Shown here: positions 33,122 to 42,900 of the stretch, in pieces
How the letters are laid out: every line of letters begins with the position of its first letter
How positions within the stretch are numbered: the stretch's first letter is position 1
Assembly (NCBI GenBank): GCA_944323335.1
Contig: CALUSB010000001.1
Span: 1-64,000 of the forward strand
DNA: 64,000 nucleotides
From: Candidatus Gastranaerophilales bacterium
GTDB lineage: Bacteria; Cyanobacteriota; Vampirovibrionia; Gastranaerophilales; Gastranaerophilaceae
Direction of reading: 5' to 3'
Made by a program: the position numbers and the translations under genes
Notes under the pieces: model-generated
Told to the model about the DNA's origin: nothing
The model's input: the letters and a program-made list of their open reading frames with translations, nothing else
Databases searched by the model: none

Positions 33122-34010
33122 AGTGCAAAAACTCCTCTCGTTTTTCTTCTTTTATGTTTTTACCGTCTATTAAAATCTCTCCTGAATTATTTGCTATACC
33201 TGCTTCAATAAGTTCAGGCGAATTTATTCTTTTAAAATCTTCTTTTGAAATAGCGCAAACAAGAGAGTAATCCTCTCCGCCAAAGAGCACTTCCTGTCTT
33301 GTAACACCGTTTAATTTTGGGATTTTATCATAACTTAGTTCAAAACCCACGTTTGAGCTTTTTTTAATCCACTCTAAAGCGTTAACAAGCCCATCTGATG
33401 AGTCCATCATAGCGTAAGGTTCAAGCGCTTTTTGAGAAATCAGCTCAGACACTCTATATTGAATTTTCGGGTCAAGATGCGCTCTTGTAAACTCGTTATC
33501 GGCACAAGGATTTTCTAAAAGCATTTTTAAACCCCTTGCACTTGAGCCGAAATTTCCGCAAAGAGCCAGAATATAGCCCTCTTTTGCATTTTTTCTTGAA
33601 GAGATATTTCTGTTTTTTGTATCACCCATAATTGTTATGGAAATTGTAAGCTTATCCCCTCCTGTTAAATCTCCGCCAATAATTTTTACACCGTATTTTA
33701 AGGCACATTCATTTAGTGACTTATAAAACTCCTTGGTAAAATCCTCATCCAGCTTACCGCAAAGACAAACAAGAGCGTACTTAGGAATAGCGCCTGAAGC
33801 CAGAATATCACTTATATTAACCTTTAGAGCCTTTTTTGCAAGCGCATAAGGAGATATAAAAGAAAGGTCAAAATGCACCCCTTCAACAAGCGAATCGGCG
33901 CTCACGCAAAGGTTAAAGTCCTTCAGATGCGCGCAATCATCCCCCAAATAACTTGAATCGGTAAGGGAATTTTTTATAATTTCTATAAATTTTAACTCTT
34001 TATTTTGCAT
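33114..34010 (-). CDS. thiL: thiamine-monophosphate kinase
   Basis: The 298-residue kinase phosphorylates thiamine phosphate to thiamine diphosphate. Motifs are SSYLGDDCAHL, SADSLVEGVHFDL near the N terminus, GGDLTGGDKLTISITIMG, the RAHLDPKIQYR stretch and MDSSDGLVNALEW, then GGEDYSLVCAI. These are ATP and Mg sites of the PurM/ThiL superfamily. It lies between aroQ and ispD with a 2-base gap to aroQ. Confidence 0.92.
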   Translation of the reverse strand: MQNKELKFIEIIKNSLTDSSYLGDDCAHLKDFNLCVSADSLVEGVHFDLSFISPYALAKKALKVNISDILASGAIPKYALVCLCGKLDEDFTKEFYKSLNECALKYGVKIIGGDLTGGDKLTISITIMGDTKNRNISSRKNAKEGYILALCGNFGSSARGLKMLLENPCADNEFTRAHLDPKIQYRVSELISQKALEPYAMMDSSDGLVNALEWIKKSSNVGFELSYDKIPKLNGVTRQEVLFGGEDYSLVCAISKEDFKRINSPELIEAGIANNSGEILIDGKNIKEEKREEFLHFD

Positions 34011-34012
34011 AC

Positions 34013-34450
34013 TTATTTAAGCGCTTCATAAAGCCCGAGAAGTGCCATTTTGTAGCCTGTTTTTGAAAAACCGGCAACTTGTCCTAAGCACTTTGGCGCG
34101 ATATAGGAGTTATGTCTGAACTCTTCTCTTGAATAAACATTACTCAAGTGCACCTCAACAGTTTTAATGTTGACGGAAGCTATGGCGTCTGCTATTGCAA
34201 CGCTTGTGTGAGTGTAAGCGGCAGGGTTTATTATTATGCCGTCAAATTTATCAAGAGCATTTTGAATTTTATCCACAATTTCGCCCTCAAAATTTGATTG
34301 AAAAAACTCAAGGTCAATAGAAAAATCAAGCTCGCGCGCGTATTGCTTAAGCTCTTTTTCAATATCATCAAGCGTAAAAGAGCCGTATATTTCAGGTTCT
34401 CTAACACCAAGCATATTAAGGTTCGGGCCGTTTATTACAAGAATTTTCAA
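34013..34450 (-). CDS. aroQ: 3-dehydroquinate dehydratase, type II
   Basis: The third step of the shikimate pathway. The 145-residue dodecamer subunit shows all family motifs: [17 protein letters not shown] with the catalytic Tyr, [28 protein letters not shown] and [17 protein letters not shown] with the catalytic His region. It lies between ribD and thiL on the same strand; GGAG lies before the ATG. Confidence 0.95.
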   Translation of the reverse strand: MKILVINGPNLNMLGVREPEIYGSFTLDDIEKELKQYARELDFSIDLEFFQSNFEGEIVDKIQNALDKFDGIIINPAAYTHTSVAIADAIASVNIKTVEVHLSNVYSREEFRHNSYIAPKCLGQVAGFSKTGYKMALLGLYEALK

Positions 34451-34465
34451 ATCATTCTCCTTTTT

Positions 34466-35533
34466 TTAATCATCATAGCGGAATTTTGCTTTTATTAAAA
34501 TATCTTCTTCAACTTTTTCCATATCGCAAAATTCTAATTTATAGCACTCGTTTATTTTATATACACCTAAATTCCCTACAAAATCAAGCCCTGAGCCAAA
34601 AATTTTGGGAGAAACAAATTTATAAATCTCATCCGCCATCTCTTGTTTTACAATAGTTGTGAGTATGGTTTTACCGGTTTCAACAAGTATTGAGTAAATA
34701 CCGTAGTCGTAGAGCTTAAAAAATAAATCTCTGAAATTTGCAAACGCTATAGGAATAACATTTTTTGGAAAATCCCTGTCCATATTATTTGTAGCAAGAA
34801 AAACCCTTGCCCCGTCTTCCCTAAATACTTGATAATCAAAGGGAATTTTGCCGTGTCTGTCAATAATTATCCTATCAGGCGTTCTCTCACCCTTTATTCT
34901 GCAGGTAAGAGCAGGGTTATCCGCAAGAACAGTACCTGAGCCGCTTAAAATTGCAAAGCTTTTTGCTCTCAATTTTTGTACATATTCTCTTGAGGCTTCG
35001 CCTGTTATCCACTTTGACTCACCACCTTGAGTTACTATTTTTGAATCAAATGTGGTTGCAATTTTTACAAGAACGTAAGGCAGTTTTTTTGTAATATTTT
35101 TAATAAATACCTTATTTAACTCTTTGCACTCATCTTCTAAAACACCTGTTATAACCTCAATACCAGCGTTTTTAAGTTTCATAACACCTTGAGAGCACAC
35201 AAGAGGATTGGGGTCATACATACCTATAACTACTTTTTTAAAACCTTTTTCAATAATTAAATCCGCGCACGGAGGGGTTTTACCCTGATGCGTACAAGGT
35301 TCAAGATTAACTATAAGAGTTTTATCCGAAAAATCACAATCAGGGGCAGCAAGTATGGCATTTCTTTCTGCGTGGTTTTCACCGTATTTTTCATGCACTC
35401 CCTGTGATATTATTTTATCTTCTTTTTCATCATAAACAATTGCCCCCACCATAGGGTTTGGCGCAACCTCAAAGCGATATTTTTGAGCTTGCTCTATACA
35501 TAACCTCATTAATTCTTCGTATTTTTTCATCAT
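34466..35533 (-). CDS. ribD: bifunctional riboflavin deaminase/reductase
   Basis: The 355-residue enzyme carries out two riboflavin steps. The N-terminal deaminase has the zinc motif H-A-E in ENHAERNAIL and PCTHQGKTPPC. The C-terminal reductase (about residues 148-355) has KIATTFDSKIVTQGGESKWI and SGSGTVLADNPALTCR. It starts 1 base after tadC ends, so it is probably transcribed with the pilus genes. No FMN riboswitch was seen; the other rib genes are not in the window. Confidence 0.93.
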   Translation of the reverse strand: MMKKYEELMRLCIEQAQKYRFEVAPNPMVGAIVYDEKEDKIISQGVHEKYGENHAERNAILAAPDCDFSDKTLIVNLEPCTHQGKTPPCADLIIEKGFKKVVIGMYDPNPLVCSQGVMKLKNAGIEVITGVLEDECKELNKVFIKNITKKLPYVLVKIATTFDSKIVTQGGESKWITGEASREYVQKLRAKSFAILSGSGTVLADNPALTCRIKGERTPDRIIIDRHGKIPFDYQVFREDGARVFLATNNMDRDFPKNVIPIAFANFRDLFFKLYDYGIYSILVETGKTILTTIVKQEMADEIYKFVSPKIFGSGLDFVGNLGVYKINECYKLEFCDMEKVEEDILIKAKFRYDD

Positions 35534-35534
35534 A

Positions 35535-36422
35535 TTAACCTGCCATGTTCTCCATAATTTTTATTACAGCCGGATAAAGAATAACTATAAACAAAGCCGG
35601 CAAAAGAAACAGTATCATTGGAATTGTCATCTTTGCACTTGCGCTTTGTACAAGCTCTTCTATTCTTTGTTTTTTCCTTGTGCGAAGAGTATCACAGTAC
35701 ACTCTTAAAGACTGAGCGACACTTGTACCCATTTTTTCCGATTGAACAAGCATGGCGCAAAAAGACTGTAAATCCTGACTGTTTACCCTTTTTGTCATGT
35801 TTTTAAGCGCCTCTTCACGCGCAAGGCCTGACATTACATCTTTTGAAAGTCTGGTAAACTCAGCACTTACCGCTTTTGACAGACCGCTAAACTCCTGCGC
35901 CACACGCTCAATAGCACCATCTATGCCTAAACCCGCTTCAACGCATACTGAGAGCAAATCAACAGCGTCCGGGAAAAATCTTATAAATTCTTTTTGTTTC
36001 TTTTTTATAATCCCTAAAAGCCTGTATTCAGGGTATTTGTAAGTCATATAGCATATAAGAAGCGCACAGGACACACTTGTCATATTAAAAGACAAAAACA
36101 AAACAATAGCACAAAATATAACCGCTATTAAAAGAGAGAAAAGCCTTTTGTTTTCAAATTCCAAAACATCATCGTCACCTGACGCTAAGCCAAGGGATAA
36201 GAGCATATTGTGGATTTTATTTTTTGTGACTTTATTTGAAATACTTTTTTTTGAATACGGTCTTAAATAATCGGCAAAAAAAGTATATATGCTGCCTTTT
36301 TTCTTTTTACCTCCGGTTTTTTTCAACCTTTCTCGCACAAAATTATCGTCGCTTTGAGAAAAAACATAAACGACATAACCAAAATATAATCCTATTATTA
36401 TCGGTAATATTTCAGGCGGCAA
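35535..36422 (-). CDS. tadC: Tad pilus inner-membrane platform protein TadC
   Basis: The 295-residue protein is of the GspF/TadC family. It has an N-terminal membrane segment, a pair of segments near residues 91-127, a cytoplasmic part (FFPDAVDLLSVCVEAGLGID, EEALKNMTKRV) and a C-terminal segment (PMILFLLPALFIVILYPAV). It forms, with TadB, the platform on which TadA acts. It is directly upstream of ribD and downstream of tadB (10-base gap). Confidence 0.9.
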   Translation of the reverse strand: MPPEILPIIIGLYFGYVVYVFSQSDDNFVRERLKKTGGKKKKGSIYTFFADYLRPYSKKSISNKVTKNKIHNMLLSLGLASGDDDVLEFENKRLFSLLIAVIFCAIVLFLSFNMTSVSCALLICYMTYKYPEYRLLGIIKKKQKEFIRFFPDAVDLLSVCVEAGLGIDGAIERVAQEFSGLSKAVSAEFTRLSKDVMSGLAREEALKNMTKRVNSQDLQSFCAMLVQSEKMGTSVAQSLRVYCDTLRTRKKQRIEELVQSASAKMTIPMILFLLPALFIVILYPAVIKIMENMAG

Positions 36423-36432
36423 ATATCTCTCC

Positions 36433-37398
36433 TTAGATTTCTATAGTTATAATTTTTTTAATCATATAGACACCCAAAAGCAAAAGCACAACAGATAACA
36501 ATAAAGCGGAGTTGCCCTGTTGAGTATTTAAAAGCGGCTGCATATAATCAGGCGAGAGCACAAAAAGTATCCCCGATATTGCAGGAGGAACACATATCAG
36601 CATAAAACCCGAAAATCTGGCTTGCGCCGTCTGCGCCTTTAATTGACCTGCCATTTTAAAGCGCTCTCTTATGGTGACTGATAACCCGTCTAAAATTTTT
36701 GCCAGATTACCGCCCACTTCTCTTTGTAAAATTACTGCCGTTATAAAAAACTTAAGGTCAATATTATCGGGAACAGTTTTTGCTAAAGACAGTATTGCCT
36801 GCTTTGAATCAGAACCCACTGCAAGTTCATCAAGTGCAGATTTAAAAACACCCGAAACAGGCATTGGCATTTCTTTTGTAATAACTTCAAAAGAACTGTA
36901 TATAGAATGCCCCGCCCTAAGCGAATTTGAAAGTAAATCCAAAGTATCGGGCAGCTGCCTTGCAAAAGCCGCACTTCTTAAATTTGCTTTGAATTTTAAT
37001 ACACTATATGGTATAAAAAGCCCGATTAATGAGAGAGGAAGCAGCTTTGGCGAAGTTATAAGCAGCACCATAGCAAAAGGAACAGTACACATAATGCTTA
37101 CTATAATGTAAGTATCAATTTCCATATTAACACCGGAGAGTGCTATCTGGTCTTTGATTTTTTCAATTATCTTAAGGTTATTCAGATGCTTTGCAAAAAG
37201 TTTGTAGCGAAAATTATTGTACAAAAAAGCAAATTCATCATCCTCAGGATTAGCCAAACTCTTCTGCGTGCCTCTGTTTTTTATATCTTCAAGCCTTTTT
37301 TGCAAAATAGGCTGTTTTGGTATTCTTATTGAAAACATATTTACAAGCAGAACAAAACTCAAAAAACCAAGCAGTATTGATATTAAAAAAGGGTTCAT
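36433..37398 (-). CDS. tadB: Tad pilus inner-membrane platform protein TadB
   Basis: The 321-residue protein begins with a membrane segment (FLISILLGFLSFVLLVNMF), has a second pair (about residues 100-135) and the TadB/GspF cytoplasmic block QLPDTLDLLSNSLRAGHSIY and LQREVGGNLAKILDGLSVTIRERF. A C-terminal pair of segments follows. It overlaps tadA by 4 bases (ATG within the tadA stop region), which suggests translational coupling. Confidence 0.92.
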   Translation of the reverse strand: MNPFLISILLGFLSFVLLVNMFSIRIPKQPILQKRLEDIKNRGTQKSLANPEDDEFAFLYNNFRYKLFAKHLNNLKIIEKIKDQIALSGVNMEIDTYIIVSIMCTVPFAMVLLITSPKLLPLSLIGLFIPYSVLKFKANLRSAAFARQLPDTLDLLSNSLRAGHSIYSSFEVITKEMPMPVSGVFKSALDELAVGSDSKQAILSLAKTVPDNIDLKFFITAVILQREVGGNLAKILDGLSVTIRERFKMAGQLKAQTAQARFSGFMLICVPPAISGILFVLSPDYMQPLLNTQQGNSALLLSVVLLLLGVYMIKKIITIEI

Positions 37399-38897
37399 CG
37401 CTTAAGCCTCTTTAATAAATCAACATTCAGGGTAGTGCCTTTATTTACTATCTCTTCGCGGGCCTTATTTTGCTCAAGGGCTACGGGAGAAGACGGTGCA
37501 GGAGATTTTGTACCGTTTTTAGACAAATATGTATGCCTGTAGTTCCTGTCAAAAATTTGAGGGTTAATATCAATACCCTTAGCTATTATTTTGTCCAAGA
37601 ATTTTGGTCTTATACCCGTTGATGAGTGCATACCCATAACGGTATTTACGCCTGTTCCTGTTTGCTCCCACACAAAAATATCCTGCATGGTAATGACGTC
37701 ACCTTCCATACCGACAATTTCAGATACTTTTGTGACTTTTCTTGAGCCGTCAGAGAGCCTTGATGCTTGAATTACAATATTTATAGCAGAGGCTATCTGG
37801 CTTTTTATGTTTCTCTCAGGCAAATCAATACCCGAGAACATTACCATAGTTTCAAGTCTTGATAGCGCATCTCTGGGAGAATTAGCGTGAAGTGTAGTTA
37901 AAGAGCCGTCATGACCCGTGTTCATAGCTTGCAACATATCAAGAGTTTCAGCACCACGGCACTCTCCGATTATAATCCTATCGGGGCGCATCCTAAGACT
38001 GTTTATAACTAAGTCTCTTGCCGTTACCTGACCCTCACCCTCAATGTTTGGAGGTCTTGTTTCAAGACGCACAATATGCTCTTGTTGCAAAGATAACTCA
38101 GCGGAGTCTTCAATCGTTATTATGCGCTCACCGTTTGGAATTTTAGCGGATAAACTGTTCAGAAGAGTTGTTTTACCTGCACCTGTTCCGCCGCTTATTA
38201 TGATATTTAACCTTGCAGCAACAGCAGCTTCAAGCACTTGAGCCATTTCAGTTGAAATTGAGCCCCACTTTAAAAGACTCTCCATTGTACCTGAATCAGC
38301 ACGAAAACGCCTTATTGAAAGAGAAGGGCCGTCAACCGCAAGTGGAGGAATGATAGCATTTACCCTTGAACCGTCAGGCAAACGAGCATCCACCATAGGG
38401 GATTTTTCATCTATTCTTCTTCCCACCTTGGAGACAATTCTCTCAATTATGTTTTTTAAGTGGTAATTATCTTTAAAAGTAACGGATGTCTTATATAGCT
38501 TACCGTTTCTTTCAACATAGACATTTTTTGCACCGTTTACCAAAATATCACTGACACTCGGGTCTGATAAAAGCGGGTCAAGAGGGCCAAAACCTTTTGC
38601 CTCTTGGATTATCTCTCTTATTAATCTGTCTCGTTCAATCTTGTTTAGCGGTGTAGAGCGAAAATTTGTAGATATTTGATATTCAATAAACTGTTTTATA
38701 AGGTTTTTTTGTTCAACATCAGAATACTGGCTCCAGTTAGGAGTAGTATTAACTTTATCTATTAAAAGCGCATGCAGCTTTTCTTTTAATTCGCTAAATT
38801 CCTCACTTAAAGGAAGCTCCATCATAAAAGAGTTTTCTTTAACTTCTTGAGTGTCTATTTTTTTTGAACTGCTGTTTAATCTATCCTTAAGTGACAA
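37395..38897 (-). CDS. tadA: Tad pilus assembly ATPase TadA/CpaF
   Basis: The 500-residue hexameric ATPase powers pilus extension and perhaps retraction. Walker A GGTGAGKTT is at residues 236-244; the Asp box is ITIEDSAEL, with RMRPDRIIIGECRGAE as Walker B, and HDGSLTTLHANSPRDAL as the His box. The N-terminal domain (about 60-200) contains GPLDPLLSDPSVSDILVNG. It follows tadZ with no gap and overlaps tadB. Confidence 0.96.
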   Translation of the reverse strand: MSLKDRLNSSSKKIDTQEVKENSFMMELPLSEEFSELKEKLHALLIDKVNTTPNWSQYSDVEQKNLIKQFIEYQISTNFRSTPLNKIERDRLIREIIQEAKGFGPLDPLLSDPSVSDILVNGAKNVYVERNGKLYKTSVTFKDNYHLKNIIERIVSKVGRRIDEKSPMVDARLPDGSRVNAIIPPLAVDGPSLSIRRFRADSGTMESLLKWGSISTEMAQVLEAAVAARLNIIISGGTGAGKTTLLNSLSAKIPNGERIITIEDSAELSLQQEHIVRLETRPPNIEGEGQVTARDLVINSLRMRPDRIIIGECRGAETLDMLQAMNTGHDGSLTTLHANSPRDALSRLETMVMFSGIDLPERNIKSQIASAINIVIQASRLSDGSRKVTKVSEIVGMEGDVITMQDIFVWEQTGTGVNTVMGMHSSTGIRPKFLDKIIAKGIDINPQIFDRNYRHTYLSKNGTKSPAPSSPVALEQNKAREEIVNKGTTLNVDLLKRLKR

Positions 38898-40106
38898 TTA
38901 TTTCTTCTCCTTTTTTTTGAATAAACCCAAAAAGCCCGACTCCTCACGTTTTGTTTGTTTTGTTGCCGAATAAGTATAGTTATCTGACAAAAGCGCAGCC
39001 AGCTCTCTAAAGGCCTTTGCAATGTTTGACTGGTGATTAATATCGCTTGCGGGCATACCTTTGTTTATGGCATTTATGATTGTAAAGTAGTTGTTTGGTA
39101 TTTTGTAATAAACACTATGCCCCAAAACATCCTCAACATCTTCTATTTTTATTTCATCATTTTCCATGTACCTGTTGATAATGAGTTTTATTTTATCTTT
39201 TTGATACCCAAGACGCTTAAAAAGGTCAAAGCATCTTTGGCAGTTTCTTACTGAGGGCAAATTCAAAATTGCAACAAGCAGTATTAAATCAGAATTATCA
39301 AGTGCAGTAATGGTTTTGCCGTCAAAAGAGCTTGTTGTGTCTATAATAACATAGGAAAACACACTCCTTAGAACATTTATAAGAGTTGTAATATTCTCAC
39401 TTGTTATAATTTCCGCCTGCTCTAAATCCGGAGGGTCAGCAAGCACATAAAGTGAAGTATTTTTGTATTTTTCAAGAGTTGAGAGCAAAAATGTCTCATC
39501 AATCCTCTCAAGGTTATTTACAACATAAGATGTATCAAAAGCGGGATTTAGGTCAAGAAAAGTAGTGACATCACCCATTTGAAAATTCAAATCTACAAGC
39601 GCTACTCTTTCGTTTGTAAGACTTGCAAGTTCAAAAGCAAGATTTGTCGCAATTGAAGTTTTTCCGATACCGCCTTTGTTTGAAAAAGTAGTTATAACCT
39701 TGCATTTTGTTGTGTCATTAATGTTGCCTAAAATGAGGTCTTTAATTTTTTCAACCGATTCTATAAAATCATTTTCTATAAGAGGCTTTAGAAGAAATTC
39801 TCTTGCACCTGCGCGAAGTGATTTTATAACAAGTTCAGAGTCCATATCATAAGCAAGGACAATGATTTTTGCGTTCCTTAAATTCTTTGAAAGCTTAACT
39901 ATAACATCGAGCGTTAACTGAGTTCTTTGCGATATATCAACAATTATAAGATTAGGATGCATTTCGACAATTTCAGCATAAGAGTTAATAGCATCTTGAA
40001 ATTCGCCTACTATGTTTATGTCTTCGACTTTTCTTAGAAAATTCCCCACAAGCTCTCTGCTTGTTTCATCCGAATCTATAATAACTGTATCTATCTTTAT
40101 GCTCAT
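38898..40106 (-). CDS. tadZ: Tad localisation protein TadZ/CpaE
   Basis: The 402-residue protein has an N-terminal receiver-like domain (D57 in LIIVDIS and K107 in LLKPL are kept, so phosphorylation is possible). The C-terminal ParA-like ATPase has the deviant Walker A KGGIGKT (144-150) and DLNFQMGDV. TadZ proteins position the pilus machine at the cell pole. The C-terminal tail is basic (TKQTKREES, LFKKKEKK). The gene is tightly packed between cpaC and tadA. Confidence 0.92.
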   Translation of the reverse strand: MSIKIDTVIIDSDETSRELVGNFLRKVEDINIVGEFQDAINSYAEIVEMHPNLIIVDISQRTQLTLDVIVKLSKNLRNAKIIVLAYDMDSELVIKSLRAGAREFLLKPLIENDFIESVEKIKDLILGNINDTTKCKVITTFSNKGGIGKTSIATNLAFELASLTNERVALVDLNFQMGDVTTFLDLNPAFDTSYVVNNLERIDETFLLSTLEKYKNTSLYVLADPPDLEQAEIITSENITTLINVLRSVFSYVIIDTTSSFDGKTITALDNSDLILLVAILNLPSVRNCQRCFDLFKRLGYQKDKIKLIINRYMENDEIKIEDVEDVLGHSVYYKIPNNYFTIINAINKGMPASDINHQSNIAKAFRELAALLSDNYTYSATKQTKREESGFLGLFKKKEKK

Positions 40107-40111
40107 ATTGC

Positions 40112-41440
40112 TTAAATACTCTCTATCTGCGGTGCATCAACTATTTTTGGAGTAATAAAAATCATTAACTCCGTGTCATTTTTCTTATCTTCAATTGTTT
40201 TAAATAAAACTCCTATAACGGGAATATCACCTAAAAGCGGAACTTGGTTGTTTGTTTTTGAACTTGAATTATTCAAAAGCCCTGCTATTATAAGCGTTTC
40301 CCCGTCCATAAGCTCAACTGTTGTTTCGACTTTTCTGGTTTTAAACCCGGGGATTACAACGGCGTTTTGAGTATCCATAACCCCTGAAGAGCGGTCTATT
40401 TCACTAACTTCAGGCGCAAGCTTAAGTTTTATTCTGTTTGTTTTTTCCATAATTGTAGGAGTAAAGTTCAATATTACCCCTGTTTTTTTAAACTCATAAG
40501 CAATTTGCCCGTATTGACCCATGTTAGACGGAACGGGAACTTCAGAACCAACATTAAAACTTGCCTCTTCGCCATCCACCGCAAGGAGCTTAGGCTCTGC
40601 CAAAATCTGCGCGTCGCCTTTTAGCTCTGCTGCTTGCAAATCAATTGCAAAATTTCCCGACTTATCCGCAAAAATATATTTAACGCCGTTATCTACAACA
40701 ACACGAGAAATTTTACCCACAACATTTGTCGCAGAACCGTTCATTGAGCTTATATGTTGATTTTTTGCATCACTTCCGATAGTAAAGCCCGTCCCCAGGT
40801 TTCTTGTGAAATTTTTTGTAACCTCGGCTACCTTAACTTCAAGCAGCACCTGCTTTGTAGCACTTTCTGCCATATCAACAAGGTTAATATTGTAAGCTTT
40901 TGCAAGTTCTTTTATTTTTTCTCTTGTTGCAGTTGTACTTACTTTACCTGATAAAACAGCCCCATTGTCGTTAAAAATTATTGATATATCTTCATTTGGC
41001 GCGATATAGTCTACCGCTTTTAAAAACTCATCAACATCCTGACGAATTACAAGGTTGTAAAAAACGGGAACATTATCCTTACCCCAGAAAATTAAACTTG
41101 TAGAGCCTGTTTTTTTACCATTTACCATAAGCTGCTTGGATGAGAGTATAACGATATCTGCAAGATTAGGGTCAGCAAGGGAAATTCTTTTTACCGGTGT
41201 ATCAAAATTTAAAATCTGAGATTTGCCCACTACCCCATATAGCTTTTCGTTGTTATCCTTTAGGGCATTTTTAACAATCATAGAGTCATTATAGTTTTGA
41301 GTTGAAGAATTTTCCCACGGAGCATCAATACTAATTGAGCTGGGTAAAATATCCCTGTATGCGCCCTGTGCAGAGACACTTTGGCATAAAAATGCGCAGA
41401 ATAAGAAAAATATGAAATTTTTTATGTGTTTTTTTACCAT
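40112..41440 (-). CDS. cpaC: Tad outer-membrane secretin CpaC/RcpA
   Basis: The 442-residue protein has a signal peptide (ending SVSAQG), an N-terminal pilus-secretin domain (residues about 60-130; KRISLADPNLADIVILS, SLIFWGKD), a BON-like region and the secretin core (about 195-440; VLLEVKVAEVTKNFTRNLG, PLLGDIPVIGVLFK, ELMIFITPKIV). It would form the outer-membrane pore for the Flp pilus. cpaB ends at the base before its first codon. Confidence 0.94.
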   Translation of the reverse strand: MVKKHIKNFIFFLFCAFLCQSVSAQGAYRDILPSSISIDAPWENSSTQNYNDSMIVKNALKDNNEKLYGVVGKSQILNFDTPVKRISLADPNLADIVILSSKQLMVNGKKTGSTSLIFWGKDNVPVFYNLVIRQDVDEFLKAVDYIAPNEDISIIFNDNGAVLSGKVSTTATREKIKELAKAYNINLVDMAESATKQVLLEVKVAEVTKNFTRNLGTGFTIGSDAKNQHISSMNGSATNVVGKISRVVVDNGVKYIFADKSGNFAIDLQAAELKGDAQILAEPKLLAVDGEEASFNVGSEVPVPSNMGQYGQIAYEFKKTGVILNFTPTIMEKTNRIKLKLAPEVSEIDRSSGVMDTQNAVVIPGFKTRKVETTVELMDGETLIIAGLLNNSSSKTNNQVPLLGDIPVIGVLFKTIEDKKNDTELMIFITPKIVDAPQIESI

Positions 41441-42307
41441 CTACTGCGGTGCTCCGATAATTACTCTTTTATCCCCTGAAATAAACTCTATTTCTCCCGC
41501 ACTCTGGGCTTGTGCTCTAACAACGGGCACATCTTCGATCTGTTTTTTATGAGCAGAAGAAACATTCCTTTTTGGAGGCTCATCATATGTTATATCAGAA
41601 ACCTCAACAAGCTCTGGCGGTGCGCTATCAGGCATTTGAGAAAGTGCAAGAGGAGAGCTTGCACTGAATCTGTAGCCTGTTTTTTCATGCCTGTTTCTCT
41701 GAATTAAAACTGCCTTATCGCTGCTTGCCGCAGTTATAAAAGCAGGCACATCAGAGTCTCTTATCTCAAGCATAACGTATTTTTTGCCCTCATTTGGAGC
41801 ATCAATTATGCTTAAGATTTTAACATCTTGCGCCTGAATTGCATTTTTGGCAAAGTAGATATCCACATTTGCCCCCTCTTTTGCAAACGGCGGAAGAGTT
41901 TCAAGACCGACACCCAACGCTCTGTAGCCGCTTCTTGGCTCACCTTGCGCCATATCCATATCAGATGCCTTAAAATAATCCTCAACAATAGGAGAATCCG
42001 CCTTAATGTCTTTGATGGCAGTGAGCCCCGAGATTTTTGACGCGTTTTCAACCGCGCCTTCTATTTCAATGGGGAATTGCTTTGTTGTGAGATTATCAGC
42101 TTGTATTTTATCACCTTTTTTAATGTCTGTTTTTGCAACGACATACATAATTTTTTTAATGGGGGCGCTTTGGCTTGTTTGAGTGAGTTTTTTTAAGTTA
42201 TCGTTTTCTATTTTCAGCTTAACAATAACCTGATAGGAGATGACAGCGATTGCCACCCCTACAATTATTGAAATTATAAGCTGATTTTTATTCTTTTTTA
42301 TACTCAT
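41441..42307 (-). CDS. cpaB: Tad pilus assembly protein CpaB/RcpC
   Basis: The 288-residue protein has an N-terminal membrane anchor (LIISIIVGVAIAVISYQVIV), a SAF domain (about residues 52-120; VVAKTDIKKGDKIQADNLTT) and the RcpC region with GYRALGVGLETLPPFAKEGANVD. The C-terminal part is a Pro/Ser-rich linker and a short conserved-looking FISGDKRVIIG. It starts the Tad gene run and helps the secretin. A 55-base gap separates it from pncC upstream, where a promoter could lie. Confidence 0.87.
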   Translation of the reverse strand: MSIKKNKNQLIISIIVGVAIAVISYQVIVKLKIENDNLKKLTQTSQSAPIKKIMYVVAKTDIKKGDKIQADNLTTKQFPIEIEGAVENASKISGLTAIKDIKADSPIVEDYFKASDMDMAQGEPRSGYRALGVGLETLPPFAKEGANVDIYFAKNAIQAQDVKILSIIDAPNEGKKYVMLEIRDSDVPAFITAASSDKAVLIQRNRHEKTGYRFSASSPLALSQMPDSAPPELVEVSDITYDEPPKRNVSSAHKKQIEDVPVVRAQAQSAGEIEFISGDKRVIIGAPQ

Positions 42308-42362
42308 AAACTCACAAGCATCCGCTTACATTTTACATTATTTTCCCCATTAAGAAAAATCA

Positions 42363-42893
42363 TTAAGTTTCTTTACATTTTGCAATATTTTCTTCCAAAA
42401 ATCCAACAAGATTTAAAAGAGCATTTTTTGCTATATCCTTTTTTATTACTACTCTTTTATTTTCAATATCCGCTTGGGCAAAAGAGGAGTTAAACTTGAC
42501 GACTTTTATAATTTCACCCTTATTACACTTTATGCCAAAACCCATATAACACAGCCCGACAGGCTTAAGTTCACTGCCCCCGTCAGGCCCTAGAAGTCCT
42601 GTTGTAGCAATAGTTACGGGCTCGTATTCAAAAAGCCCCTGCGCCATTTCATATGCCGTTTGCTGACTTACTGCGCCAAAGTTATCAAGAGTTTCTTTTT
42701 TAACTTTTAAAAACCTCATCTTTGCTTCATTTGAATAAGTTACAAAGTTCTGCTCAATAAAATTGCTTGCGCCTGCAACATCCGTCAAATAAGAACTCAC
42801 TAAACCGCCCGTGCATGACTCTGCACAGGCGATTTTTAGACTGTTTTGAATAAGTATTGTTTTTATTTTCTCAACTATTTCTTCTGTTTCCAT
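42363..42893 (-). CDS. pncC: CinA C-terminal domain protein (nicotinamide-nucleotide amidase)
   Basis: The ATG at 42893 begins METEEIVEKIKTIL; the longer frame reaching 42950 would overlap the next gene. The 176-residue product has the family motifs CAESCTGGLVSSYLTDVAGAS and TTGLLGPDGGSELKPVG with YMGF. It hydrolyses NMN to nicotinic acid mononucleotide. It is the stand-alone form without the N-terminal CinA domain. The gene lies 7 bases after the secreted-protein gene. Confidence 0.88.
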   Translation of the reverse strand: METEEIVEKIKTILIQNSLKIACAESCTGGLVSSYLTDVAGASNFIEQNFVTYSNEAKMRFLKVKKETLDNFGAVSQQTAYEMAQGLFEYEPVTIATTGLLGPDGGSELKPVGLCYMGFGIKCNKGEIIKVVKFNSSFAQADIENKRVVIKKDIAKNALLNLVGFLEENIAKCKET

Positions 42894-42900
42894 ATTCCAC

